A stretch of 32,491 nucleotides of DNA from Acidimicrobiales bacterium (GCA_020628065.1 JAHDFR010000046.1:1-32491); one strand, 5' to 3'; counted from the stretch's first letter, positions 1 through 7,805 are shown. A program made the numbers and translations. Notes: generated by a model not told the origin, from the sequence alone.

Positions 1-938
1 ACCTGGCTGCCGCGGGAGAACTCAGAGAGGTCTCGGTGAACTAGTGCGTTGGCGATCGCCTCCCTCAGCGCGATCGGAGGGTATTCCCATCGGTCGCTTG
101 ATCGCATACCACTACTCGTATGGCGCCTTGCCATGTTCTTTCTGAGAACGTCTTCACTTTGATCGAGAATTGATCCAATGGAACCATCGATATCTCGGCT
201 ATCGAGGAACCGAACTCCCTCCAGCTCGCTGCCGTCTGCCTTGGCAAAGGAGACGAAAGTCGCGTTGACCTGTGGTAAATGTTGTTGGGGATATCGACCA
301 AGAGCGAGTAGCCCTGCAACAGTCAATAAACCAGACTCGTCGGTAACACGCATTCGTCGGAGCAAACCTGCATCGTCCTCGTCGCGCAGTTGCGGTGGCC
401 CTTCAGCCCTCACTAGCGACACGAAGCTGGCAAGCAAGTTCGGGTCAAGATCCTCGACCGAGGTGTCGGGTACAGGGCGACAGTCGTAGTCCGGTGCACC
501 TCCGCGTTCCTTGATGACCTGCAGTTCGAAGCCGTGGAGCTTTCGATCCTGATCGTGAACTCGGATGTAAGCTTCGCCTGACGGCGTGTAGACCGGCTTC
601 CGGTCGGCCTCTGGAATACTGCACACAACTACCTCGGCACCTTCGAAGTCCAGACAGGTGATCTCCGGATGAACGACAGGTTGCATACGAGTACAAAGTT
701 GGCTCAAGCTGTGGACTGACGCCCTCGCATCTGGCACCCCCGTCGCTGCGAAGCCGGACTCTTGATCTACACCAAGCAGAACGATGCCGCCAGAGGCGTT
801 TGAGAAGGCCGATATCGAGCGGGAAACCTTCTCGGTTGGAAATCCCCCACCTGCCTTCTTCGCTTCTATGTGCTGGCTGTCGTCGTTCAGCGAGCGGAGT
901 TCGTCGACGATCGATGAGAGTTCTTCAAGGTCCGTCAT
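1..938 (-). CDS. AlbA_2 / RecG-like ATP-binding transcriptional regulator-type protein (3' end beyond window)
   Basis: An open frame of 312 complete codons runs from ATG at 938 down to the left edge, so the protein is truncated at its C-terminus here. Residues about 14-145 look like an AlbA_2 (Schlafen/divergent AAA-type) putative DNA-binding domain: 'HIEAKKAGG' near 23-31, 'SISAFSNASGGIVLLGV' near 41-57 and 'KPVYTPSGEAYIRVHDQ' near 114-130. The last visible part, 'PPIALREAIANALVHRDLS' around 287-305, is the start of the GHKL-type ATPase domain (HATPase_c_4) common in this family. Such proteins are usually annotated as putative transcriptional regulators or, misleadingly, RecG-like helicases; the exact role is generally unknown. 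An in-frame TAA lies nine bases upstream of ATG 938, so no earlier start is possible. There is no clear Shine-Dalgarno. A direct repeat lies just upstream (959-990). Confidence 0.8.
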   Translation of the reverse strand, partial: MTDLEELSSIVDELRSLNDDSQHIEAKKAGGGFPTEKVSRSISAFSNASGGIVLLGVDQESGFAATGVPDARASVHSLSQLCTRMQPVVHPEITCLDFEGAEVVVCSIPEADRKPVYTPSGEAYIRVHDQDRKLHGFELQVIKERGGAPDYDCRPVPDTSVEDLDPNLLASFVSLVRAEGPPQLRDEDDAGLLRRMRVTDESGLLTVAGLLALGRYPQQHLPQVNATFVSFAKADGSELEGVRFLDSRDIDGSIGSILDQSEDVLRKNMARRHTSSGMRSSDRWEYPPIALREAIANALVHRDLSEFSRGSQ

Positions 939-958
939 GTAGCAACATTACTATCTCG

Positions 959-990
959 CCCGGGTCATTTGTGTTTTGTCCCGGGTCATT
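959..990 (-). promoter_or_regulatory. Direct repeat AATGACCCGGG x2, candidate operator
   Basis: On the minus strand AATGACCCGGG occurs twice (959-969 and 980-990), identical over 11 bases and offset by 21 bp, i.e. two helical turns. It lies 20-50 bases upstream of the AlbA_2 gene start. A -10-like TAGTAAT sits between the repeats and the ATG, so a protein bound here would cover the -35 zone. Binding and regulator identity are inferred; autoregulation by the downstream protein is one possibility. Confidence 0.4.
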
Positions 991-1036
991 GTGGTTTGGA
1001 CCTTTTGGGTCTGTCGATTAGCGCAGATCTGATCGG

Positions 1037-2542
1037 CTATCGACCGTTGGGGACGAAGATGAATTGTTCCATGGTCGCAGTGGGTCCGAAACCTCGACGG
1101 TAGAGGAGCTCCTCTATGCGGTCGAAGAGAACGATGCTGCCACCGACGGGCAGTGCCATCCAGCGGCCGTCGGGCGACAACGCGGCGAATGGACGGCCCA
1201 CAGGGCCGGGGGTGAAGTCGAGGGACAGCGGATCCAAAGCGGTGAGGCGTCGTCCGTTCTCCACGTCGTAGTAGGCGGATCCGCTGGTCCCCGGTCCGGT
1301 GATGATTACCACTGTGGCATCGCCGTCCACTTCATCGATGGACAGCAGCGGTCGATCGGTTCCGGCCCCTTGCCTGTTCGACGGTCCCACAATCTCGGAA
1401 GCCGTTGGAAGCGCTCGCTCCACCTGCTGGCCCGACGATCGCTCGAGCCACTGAGTCAGACAGGCGCCCGGTTCGGGGCAACTGCGGGCCACGACGTAGT
1501 TCACGCCGAGAAGCAGCGCCTCTCCGTCGGCCAGCTTCCGGTAGCTGTTCCCGCCAGCTTCGAACAGGCCACCGCTATCGAGAGCGGCGAGCCCATAGCG
1601 GGCTCGATGTGGGGTTTGTGGGCGAGGGTCCACCGCCAACGAGGTGGCGGCGAATCGGCCGGTGCCGATGTCGATCTCGTACAGCTGGGTTCCCAACCTG
1701 CCTGTTCCCTCGTCGGGGCGCAGGAAGTCGACCAGCAGGGTGTTTGGCTCCCTCACGGCGGCGCCCACCAGATTACGGACCGATACGGCCCGGTCTGTGG
1801 CCTCCACCTCCGGCACGGCGAAGATCATTCGTCCCGTCGTCGCCAGATTATCGACCGGTAGAGCCACAAAACCTCGCTCGGGATCGAACGCAACGAGCTC
1901 AGCACCCAGCAGTCCGACCGGGTCGATGTCGATGGGGTGGCGGGTCAACTCGCCGGTATCCAGGTCGATGTCGAATAGTTGGCCGTCGCTGCTGGCCAGT
2001 AGTCGGTATCCGACGTCCTCGTTCTCCAGCAGTGGACCGACCAGTGACAGGTTGACAAACACGTCGGAACTGAACTCGCCGTCGAAGAAGTCGGTGGCTT
2101 CGGGTGAGTTGTCGGTGTCGCTTGCTGTGTTCGGTTCGTTGTTGCCGGGGGCGATGGCTTGGCCTGTTGGCCCGACCGGTTCCATCTCGTCCGTGCTCGG
2201 ACTGGAGGTACCGGCTGACGCCTCGGGAGTCGACTGTCCCTGGGCTGTCCAGGCTCCCACTGCCAGGACGAGCCCGGCCATGGCGGCGGCCGCAATCAAC
2301 CCTCGGCTGCTGACGGATCGGTGCCGTGTCGCCAGTGAAGTGCTGGTGGCGGCTTCCACGTCCGGTTCTGCTCGGGGCGACGACTTTCCCGGTGACAGGA
2401 ACAGGTCAACGGCGTCAGACTGCTTCACCACCGGCAGTCCGCAGGTTGGGCAGAAGGCCGCGTCGTCGGGAAGCACCGTGGTACAGCCGGGGCAGTCTTC
2501 CATGCAGGCCAGCGTAGTTGGGGTGTTCTGCTCGCTCAGCAT
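1037..2542 (-). CDS. Zinc-ribbon, single-transmembrane protein with large extracytoplasmic domain
   Basis: The predicted 501-residue protein starts with a short zinc ribbon: CPGC at 17-20 and CPTCG at 31-35 give four Cys ligands. A polar linker follows, then one hydrophobic helix at about 82-99, then a Ser/Thr/Glu-rich stretch to about 150. The remaining 350 residues are probably outside the membrane and contain repeated strand-turn patterns such as 'LLASSDGQLFDIDLDTGEL' and 'ALSPDGRWMALPVGGSIVLFD', suggestive of a beta-propeller. I cannot assign a function. The topology (cytoplasmic zinc ribbon, helix, outer sensor-like domain) is frequent in actinobacterial proteins of unknown role. The start is uncertain: ATG 2542 gives 13 extra residues before a second Met (2503) that immediately precedes the ribbon, and neither has a good ribosome-binding site. 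It is divergent from padR with about 156 bases between. Confidence 0.7.
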   Translation of the reverse strand: MLSEQNTPTTLACMEDCPGCTTVLPDDAAFCPTCGLPVVKQSDAVDLFLSPGKSSPRAEPDVEAATSTSLATRHRSVSSRGLIAAAAMAGLVLAVGAWTAQGQSTPEASAGTSSPSTDEMEPVGPTGQAIAPGNNEPNTASDTDNSPEATDFFDGEFSSDVFVNLSLVGPLLENEDVGYRLLASSDGQLFDIDLDTGELTRHPIDIDPVGLLGAELVAFDPERGFVALPVDNLATTGRMIFAVPEVEATDRAVSVRNLVGAAVREPNTLLVDFLRPDEGTGRLGTQLYEIDIGTGRFAATSLAVDPRPQTPHRARYGLAALDSGGLFEAGGNSYRKLADGEALLLGVNYVVARSCPEPGACLTQWLERSSGQQVERALPTASEIVGPSNRQGAGTDRPLLSIDEVDGDATVVIITGPGTSGSAYYDVENGRRLTALDPLSLDFTPGPVGRPFAALSPDGRWMALPVGGSIVLFDRIEELLYRRGFGPTATMEQFIFVPNGR

Positions 2543-2663
2543 TCAACGGGCGACCGCATGGTTGGTTCACCATGGCGACGAGCGCCTTGGTTCATTGGAC
2601 TTACTTGCACCGCTGTGTTCTAAACACTGTTAGCTTCTCTACACAGTTAGTTAGCAAATTAAG

Positions 2664-2692
2664 TTGACTACTTAAGATAGCTATGTAATAAT
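2664..2692 (+). promoter_or_regulatory. Candidate leaderless promoter of the padR-nfeD-flotillin operon
   Basis: TTGACT (2664-2669) resembles a -35 box. TAATAA (2686-2691) resembles a -10 box with a 16-base spacer. Transcription would begin six or seven bases later, at or next to the padR ATG (2699), predicting a leaderless mRNA, which is common in actinobacteria; no Shine-Dalgarno is present. The surrounding stretch 2600-2700 is much more A+T-rich than the rest of the window. It also holds an imperfect direct repeat CACTGTTAG/CACAGTTAG (2625-2633, 2642-2650) that could be an operator. Confidence 0.55.
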
Positions 2693-2698
2693 CTACCC

Positions 2699-3040
2699 AT
2701 GGTACTTAGTTCTGAAAGTCACCATGCCCAGATCATGCGAGGTGTGCTCGATATGTGTGTCTTGGCGTGCCTGGTCGATGAGCCGTCGTACGGCTATGAG
2801 TTGATGCAGCGGTTGGAGGACGCAGGTCTGCCGGCGGGTAGCGAAGCCAGCATTTACCTTCTGCTGAAGCGGCTGAAGAAGAATGAGCTGGCTACCACCG
2901 AACTAGTGGACTCCGACAGCGGCCCGGCCCGCAAGGTCTATCACGCCACAGACCTCGGCAAAGAGGTGTTGGCCGAGTGGATCGAGGACTATCAGCAGGT
3001 GGCGCGAGGGGTCGAGAAGGTTCTCGGCCAACTGGCCTAG
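2699..3040 (+). CDS. PadR-family transcriptional regulator
   Basis: This 113-residue protein fits the small PadR subfamily: an N-terminal winged helix-turn-helix ('VLACLVDEPSYGYELMQRL' around 21-39, 'ASIYLLLKRLKKNELATTEL' around 50-69, wing 'GPARKVYHATDLGKE') and a short C-terminal dimerisation helix. PadR proteins are usually repressors that respond to small molecules or membrane and cell-wall stress. It is the first gene of an apparent operon with nfeD (76-base gap) and flotillin, so it probably controls this membrane module and itself. The ligand cannot be read from the sequence. The start at 2699 is supported by the leaderless promoter just upstream. Confidence 0.88.
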   Translation: MVLSSESHHAQIMRGVLDMCVLACLVDEPSYGYELMQRLEDAGLPAGSEASIYLLLKRLKKNELATTELVDSDSGPARKVYHATDLGKEVLAEWIEDYQQVARGVEKVLGQLA

Positions 3041-3061
3041 CACCGCCGTGACAACGAACAT

Positions 3062-3087
3062 CACCAGAGAACGACACCAGAGAATGA
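3062..3087 (+). repeat. 13-bp tandem repeat in the padR-nfeD gap
   Basis: CACCAGAGAACGA (3062-3074) is followed directly by CACCAGAGAATGA (3075-3087), one mismatch. It lies between padR and the nfeD ribosome-binding site (GGGAG near 3105-3110). No function is assigned. Confidence 0.6.
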
Positions 3088-3116
3088 CACTGGAAGGGAA
3101 CTAGCGGGAGATACCC

Positions 3117-3944
3117 ATGGATTGGATTTATCTAGCATCAGCCATCTTTGGTGGGTCATTTCTGATCCCCATGGTGCTCGGCGGTCTTGCATCCGACGCC
3201 GACTTTGACACCGACTTTGATACCGACACCGGTGCCGACTTCGACGCTGGTGGTGACCTGGCACTCGAAGCAGGTTCGGTTGACGTAAGTGGAGACGTCG
3301 ACCTTGACGGCGGGACCGATTTCGATGTCGACCACGGGCACCACATCGGAGACAGCATCGGTTCCGGCTTCAGCGCCGCCGACGCCATCGTCGGAAGCCT
3401 GCTGTCATTCCGATCAGTGGTGTTCTTCGCCGCCTTCTTCGGCGTAACGGGACTGTTGCTCGGCTTCCTCGGTTACAGCTTCCTGGTAACCCTCATCACC
3501 GCTTTGGTATTGGGAGCTGTCGCCGCGGTGACCAACTCAGCCGTCTTCGGTCTGCTGAAGGCCAGCGAGAGCAGCTCGCAAGTGAGTGAACGAAGCTTTC
3601 TCGGTCGGCGGGGCGTCGTCACCGTGCCTGTCAACGGCAGTCAGCGTGGCCGCATTCGCATCGATCTCGGCGACCAGCCGCAGTACCTGGTGGCTGCCGC
3701 GCTATCCGATGATGACAGCTTCGAGGCCGGCCACCCGGTGACTGTCGTGCAGTTGGAAAACAGCATTGCTCTGGTGGTGTCGCTCAAAAAGGAGCTCGAC
3801 GCCCTGGACGGAGAGTTAGGCGGCGAGTTGGACGGACACCGCGCTCAGCTTCCGCCGTCAGTTTCGCCGGCGAGTTCACCGGCAAATCCGCAAACAGAAA
3901 TCGAAAGTCAAGACCCAGAACAATCCCAGAAAGAGGAGGGTTGA
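3117..3944 (+). CDS. NfeD-like membrane protein with Asp-rich loop
   Basis: This 275-residue protein has an N-terminal hydrophobic segment (about 4-25), a very acidic loop (27-72), two close hydrophobic segments (about 98-118 and 121-147), then a soluble domain (about 155-225, 'GRRGVVTVPV..GRIRIDLGD') that matches the OB-fold of NfeD/YuaF proteins. The C-terminal 45 residues are polar and probably disordered. NfeD proteins are coded beside flotillin/SPFH genes and act with them in membrane microdomains; that partner follows here after seven bases. The acidic loop repeats Asp-x-Asp units and includes 'DVDLDGGTDFD' (60-70), reminiscent of EF-hand-like calcium loops, unusual for the family. AGGAGG near 3934-3939, inside the last codons, serves the flotillin gene. 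Confidence 0.85.
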   Translation: MDWIYLASAIFGGSFLIPMVLGGLASDADFDTDFDTDTGADFDAGGDLALEAGSVDVSGDVDLDGGTDFDVDHGHHIGDSIGSGFSAADAIVGSLLSFRSVVFFAAFFGVTGLLLGFLGYSFLVTLITALVLGAVAAVTNSAVFGLLKASESSSQVSERSFLGRRGVVTVPVNGSQRGRIRIDLGDQPQYLVAAALSDDDSFEAGHPVTVVQLENSIALVVSLKKELDALDGELGGELDGHRAQLPPSVSPASSPANPQTEIESQDPEQSQKEEG

Positions 3945-3951
3945 GTAAGAC

Positions 3952-5289
3952 ATGGAATTCATAGTTGTTGTAGCCGTACTCCTGGTGGTGATCTTCATGG
4001 CGGTGGCGGCGGCCATTCGCAGCCTGATCATCATTTGTCCCCCGAACCAGGTGGCGGTCGTATCCGGCCGAACCCGAGTGTTGTCCGACGGCCGCAAGGT
4101 TGGCTATCGGGTCATCAAGGGTGGTCGCACCATTCGGATCCCGCTGTTGGAAAAAGTGGAGTACATGACCCTCAACACCATTCCAATTGAGGTCTCCGTC
4201 GCCAACGCCTACTCCAAGGGTGCTATTCCCTTGGACGTTCAGGGCGTGGCCAACATCAAGGTGTCGAGTCGTGAAGGCATCCTCGAGAACTCGGTGGAAC
4301 GCTTCCTCGGCCGCCCGGCGGAATACATCCAGCAGATTGCCAAGGAGAACCTCGAGGCCAACCTTCGTGGGGTGCTGGCGACCCTCACCCCCGAGGAGGT
4401 CAACGAGGACCGGCTGAAGTTTGCCCAAGTCCTGATCGAAGAAGCCGACGATGACATCCGAACCCTCGGCCTCGAACTCGACGTGCTGAAGATTCAGAAC
4501 GTGACCGACCAGGCCGGGTACCTTGAGGCCGTCGGTCGTCGTCGAACCGCCAATGTGTTGCGTGAAGCCCGTGAGAGCGAGGCCGGGCAGACAGCTGAAG
4601 CCGAAGAGGCCGAAGCTACCGGTCGTCAGCGGGCGGAGCTGGCCCGGGTCCAGGCCGACCTGGCCATCGCCGAGGAACGCAACAAGCTGCGGGTTCGCCA
4701 AGCCGAGCTTGAATCTGAAGCCCAGTCGTCGGAGAAGCGAGCCGATGTGGCCGCCGAGCTGGCCCGAGTTGAAGCCGAGCAGCAGCTGGAACATGAGCGC
4801 ATCGAGTTGCAGAAGCGCCGACTGGCGGCTGATGTCCTCGAACCGGCCAAGGCCAAGTTGCAAGCCATGCAAATGGAAGCCCAGGGTCGAGCTGCTCGCA
4901 TCATCGAGGATGGAAAGGCCGAGGTCGAAGTGTTCCAGCGCCTCAGCAGCGAGTACGCCAACGCTGGCGACGACGCCCGAGACATCCTCATGTTGAAGAT
5001 GCTGCCCGATTTGGTTGAACTGATCACCGAGACGGTCAACGGCATTGACATCGATAAGGTCACAGTCATCGACAACGGCTCCGGCGACGGCGGTGTCGGC
5101 GGCGTGGCCCGCCAGATGCCGGCCGCCGTGGTTTCGATTGCCGAGCAGATCGAGACCGCAACCGGTGTGAACATCCTCGAAGCAGTGGCCCGTCGCCAGG
5201 TTGAGTTGGCAGGCGGTGATGAGCCTACCGAGCTGATCGCCAATGGCTCCGCCGAGCTGCCGACGCTGGAGACAGCCGACGACGCCTAG
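3952..5289 (+). CDS. Flotillin-like SPFH-domain protein
   Basis: This 445-residue protein has an N-terminal hydrophobic segment (3-28), an SPFH/PHB domain (about 30-200, 'PPNQVAVVSGR', 'ANIKVSS', 'IQNVTDQAGYLEAVGRRR') and a long Glu/Ala-rich coiled coil (about 205-335), as in FloA/FloT/YuaG. A further mixed alpha/beta tail ends in an acidic stretch. Flotillins oligomerise on the inner face of the membrane and organise microdomains with the NfeD partner. The gene begins seven bases after the nfeD stop with an AGGAGG about a dozen bases upstream, so the pair is co-translated. The coiled-coil codons create a long open frame on the opposite strand, which is an artefact. A terminator-like hairpin follows at 5332-5361. 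Confidence 0.92.
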   Translation: MEFIVVVAVLLVVIFMAVAAAIRSLIIICPPNQVAVVSGRTRVLSDGRKVGYRVIKGGRTIRIPLLEKVEYMTLNTIPIEVSVANAYSKGAIPLDVQGVANIKVSSREGILENSVERFLGRPAEYIQQIAKENLEANLRGVLATLTPEEVNEDRLKFAQVLIEEADDDIRTLGLELDVLKIQNVTDQAGYLEAVGRRRTANVLREARESEAGQTAEAEEAEATGRQRAELARVQADLAIAEERNKLRVRQAELESEAQSSEKRADVAAELARVEAEQQLEHERIELQKRRLAADVLEPAKAKLQAMQMEAQGRAARIIEDGKAEVEVFQRLSSEYANAGDDARDILMLKMLPDLVELITETVNGIDIDKVTVIDNGSGDGGVGGVARQMPAAVVSIAEQIETATGVNILEAVARRQVELAGGDEPTELIANGSAELPTLETADDA

Positions 5290-5331
5290 TCGGATCACTC
5301 GTCAACAACAGCATCAAAGTGACAGAGCGGA

Positions 5332-5361
5332 GGCCCGCAGTCCGGTTCCGGGTTGCGGGCC
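5332..5361 (+). terminator. GC-rich hairpin after the flotillin gene
   Basis: GGCCCGCAGTCCG (5332-5344) pairs with CGGGTTGCGGGCC (5349-5361) over 13 bp with two G-T wobbles and a 4-base loop. No T-tract follows. It separates the flotillin operon from the amidase gene and argues against the upstream TTG (5353) as the amidase start. Confidence 0.55.
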
Positions 5362-5388
5362 CCACCGCGTCCGGGGCATGGTTTCCAC

Positions 5389-6876
5389 ATGCCGCTAGAG
5401 GTAGACATCACGATGGTCGGCGCGGCCGCCCAAGCAGACGCCGTAGCCGACGGCAGCATTTCTTCGACGGAGTTGCTCCAGTCCGTCCTGGCCAGGGTTG
5501 ATCGTTTCAACCCGGAGGTCAATGCGGTCATCTTCACCCGGCTGGATGAGGCATCGTCCAGGGCGGCTGAGGCTGATTCAGCTACTGCCCGCGGGGAGTC
5601 ATGGGGTCCTCTGCATGGGGTTCCCATGACGATCAAGGAGCCGTGGGATTGGGTGGGCTCACCATCAACGTCGGGCCATCCGCACCTGGTTGATTGGCGC
5701 CCCGAGGTCAACTGCCCGGTTACCCAACGGCTACTGGACGCCGGTGCTGTCATCTACGGCAAGACCAACATCCCGGTGGGTATGGCCGACTGGCAGACGT
5801 TCAATCCCGTCTACGGGACAACCAACAATCCGTGGGATCCGGCCAGGGTGCCCGGTGGCTCATCCGGCGGGGCGGCTGTGGCACTGGCCACCGGCATGAC
5901 GTCACTGGAGGTTGGCAGTGACATCGGGGCGTCCATTCGCAACCCGGCCCACTACTGCGGTGTGTTCGGACACAAACCGACCTTTGGCATCATCCCTACC
6001 GCCGGACACGGCAGCCCGGGCGATCCGAGCGAAATCGACATCGGCGTGGCCGGGCCAATGGCTCGCTTCGCCAGCGACCTTGAGTTGGGTCTCGACGTCA
6101 TCGCCGGGCCGAACTCCCTTGACGCCGTCGGATGGCGCCTTGATCTGCCTCCCGCCCGGTGGCGGCGTCCGCAAGACATCCGAGCGGCCGTAATGCTCGA
6201 AAGCCCGTGCGTTGAACAGGACGGCGAACTGACCGATCAACTGACGGCAACCGTCGAGGCACTCTCCGAGCTCGGCGTTCAAATCGACTTCGACGCCCGA
6301 CCGGCTCTTGACGTCAGCCAAAGTTTCGAGACCTATCTGATGCTGTTGCGGTCAGCCACCGGAACCGAGGTGACGCAAGACGAGTTCAAACAGTACCGAT
6401 CTCAGGGAGAGCGTTTCGCCACCGCCGATCGATATCGGGGTCGAGGCGGCGACTACCGGGCGCTGGTGGGTCACGCTGTGACCATGTCTCACCATGAGTG
6501 GGCCGCCCATCACCGGGCCAGAGAGCATCAGCGGCTGGCCTGGGCCGAGTTTTTCACCCACTATGACGTCATGTTGTGTCCAACGGCGGCCTCGGCTGCC
6601 TATCCCCACGACCAGATGGGGGAGCGAGCCGATCGGACGATCACCGTGAACGGTGGCGAGCAATCGACGATTGATCAGCTCTTCTGGGCCGGATGGTCGT
6701 GTGGCGTCTACCTGCCGGCTTCGGTCGCTCCTGCCGGATTAACCGCCTCCGGCCTTCCTTGCGGCCTCCAAATCATCGCCGGTCACTTGCGGGATCGTGA
6801 AGCCATCGCCTTCGCTCGGCTCATGGAGCGTGAACTGGGCGGCTTCGCCGTGCCGCCGGGCTACGACAAGTTTTAG
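5389..6876 (+). CDS. Amidase-signature family hydrolase
   Basis: From ATG 5389 the protein has 495 residues, normal for the family. The Ser-cisSer-Lys triad is visible: Lys83 in 'PMTIKEPWD', the Gly/Ser motif 'PGGSSGG' (155-161, cis-Ser 158 or 159), and nucleophile Ser182 in 'GSDIGASIRNPA'. These enzymes hydrolyse carboxamides and range from GatA through indole-acetamide, aryl-acylamide and nylon-oligomer hydrolases to FAAH-like enzymes. No gatC or gatB is nearby and the C-terminal half is not GatA-like, so a catabolic amidase is more likely; the substrate is unknown. The frame is open back to TTG 5353, but that lies in a hairpin. ATG 5413 is also possible. It converges on the HAD gene with 22 bases between. 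Confidence 0.88.
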   Translation: MPLEVDITMVGAAAQADAVADGSISSTELLQSVLARVDRFNPEVNAVIFTRLDEASSRAAEADSATARGESWGPLHGVPMTIKEPWDWVGSPSTSGHPHLVDWRPEVNCPVTQRLLDAGAVIYGKTNIPVGMADWQTFNPVYGTTNNPWDPARVPGGSSGGAAVALATGMTSLEVGSDIGASIRNPAHYCGVFGHKPTFGIIPTAGHGSPGDPSEIDIGVAGPMARFASDLELGLDVIAGPNSLDAVGWRLDLPPARWRRPQDIRAAVMLESPCVEQDGELTDQLTATVEALSELGVQIDFDARPALDVSQSFETYLMLLRSATGTEVTQDEFKQYRSQGERFATADRYRGRGGDYRALVGHAVTMSHHEWAAHHRAREHQRLAWAEFFTHYDVMLCPTAASAAYPHDQMGERADRTITVNGGEQSTIDQLFWAGWSCGVYLPASVAPAGLTASGLPCGLQIIAGHLRDREAIAFARLMERELGGFAVPPGYDKF

Positions 6877-6898
6877 TCGGAGTCGGTTAATCGGAGGC

Positions 6899-7696
6899 CT
6901 AAGAGCCCTCGAGTGGCTTCGGCGCCAGTAGGTCGGCAATATGGTCCGCTTGAAGGTCGGCCAGGCTCTGTAAGACTGCGTCACAGAAGCCGAAGCGCAC
7001 CGATCCGTACTCGGCCGGGTCGGGGACGGCTATCACCGACATGCCGGCTGATTTGGCCGAAATGGCGCCGGTGACGGTGTCTTCGAAGGCCACGCACTTC
7101 CGGGGCGGCACGCCGAGCTTGGATGCCGTCGACAGATAGGGCTCCGGGTGAGGCTTCCCGTACACGTTGTCGGCCGCCGAGTGAGTGACTTCGAATCGTT
7201 CCGACAAACCAAGGCTGTCGACCACCGAGTGAATCATTGACAGGTCTGATGATGAACACAACGCCACCCGCATCCCCAGATGTTCAACCAGCGACAGGGC
7301 GTGTTCCACCCCGGGTAGCGCCTCGGCGCCGGCCACCAGCTCGACAACCCGATCGATCACCTGCTGGGCGACTTCGTCAGTCGATGGGGTTGGTGGTTGG
7401 TCCTGGCTCCATGGACTCCACTCAAACCACATCTGAGCCACGTCTCGCATGCGCACACCCATGGTGCGATCAAAGTGGCTGTCGGTCAGATTGAGTCCGA
7501 GCTCAGCCGACTTCTCCCTTTCGGCCACCCGCCAAAGCGATTCGGATTCAAGCAGGAGCCCGTCCATATCGAAGATGGCGGCTACTCCCTGTAGCTCTCG
7601 GAGCCGATTGACAGGGGTGGGGGCGTTTGTCATGGAGACCTGTGTCCTGGAGAACTGAGTCATGGAGAACTGTGGGTTGAGAGGGCCGGCGCCCAT
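6899..7696 (-). CDS. HAD-superfamily sugar phosphatase (HxpB / 2-deoxyglucose-6-phosphatase-like)
   Basis: A subfamily IA HAD hydrolase. Motif I 'IFDMDGLLLES' carries nucleophile Asp43 and acid/base Asp45, motif II is 'ALCSSSD', motif III is 'YGKPHPEPYL', and motif IV is 'VAFEDTVTG'. The helical cap with 'MGVRMRDVAQMWFE' resembles E. coli YniC/HxpB, which dephosphorylates hexitol and deoxy-sugar phosphates; beta-phosphoglucomutase is a less likely alternative. The start is uncertain. From ATG 7696 the protein has 265 residues, but the first 22 include a 5-residue repeat (QFSMT/QFSRT/QVSMT) not expected in the family. ATG 7633 gives a 244-residue protein closer to typical length, with a weak AGGACA upstream. 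Confidence 0.85.
   Translation of the reverse strand: MGAGPLNPQFSMTQFSRTQVSMTNAPTPVNRLRELQGVAAIFDMDGLLLESESLWRVAEREKSAELGLNLTDSHFDRTMGVRMRDVAQMWFEWSPWSQDQPPTPSTDEVAQQVIDRVVELVAGAEALPGVEHALSLVEHLGMRVALCSSSDLSMIHSVVDSLGLSERFEVTHSAADNVYGKPHPEPYLSTASKLGVPPRKCVAFEDTVTGAISAKSAGMSVIAVPDPAEYGSVRFGFCDAVLQSLADLQADHIADLLAPKPLEGS
7631..7675 (-). repeat. 15-bp tandem repeat, three units, at the HAD gene start
   Basis: Three 15-base units (7631-7645, 7646-7660, 7661-7675) share the core TGGAGAACTG on the plus strand, with a few mismatches. On the coding strand they give QFSMT/QFSRT/QVSMT. The length is a multiple of three, so copy-number change would keep the frame and move alternative ATG codons. Confidence 0.7.
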
Positions 7697-7771
7697 AGAG
7701 AGAAAGCTGATGAAGAAAGAAGTTCTGAGGAATTTGTATCAACCCGGCGCTTCGCTCGTCTGATCAAGCGA

Positions 7772-7805
7772 GGCCACCGGCAAGCGGAGGGATTTGTCGG
7801 TGGCC
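7772..7805 (-). terminator. Hairpin between cpdA-like and HAD genes
   Basis: GGCCACCGGCAAG (7772-7784) pairs with TTTGTCGGTGGCC (7793-7805): 13 bp with two wobbles and an 8-base loop. It lies downstream of the phosphodiesterase gene and upstream of the HAD gene on the minus strand. No T-tract is seen. Confidence 0.45.

Noticed and set aside
1644-2633. 329-codon plus-strand frame opposite the zinc-ribbon gene
   Set aside because: Ser/Pro-rich translation; the minus strand has a zinc ribbon and membrane helix and is the better coding choice.
3784-5298. 504-codon minus-strand frame opposite the flotillin gene
   Set aside because: Leu/Gly/His-rich translation produced by the Glu/Ala-rich coiled-coil codons of the flotillin; a shadow.
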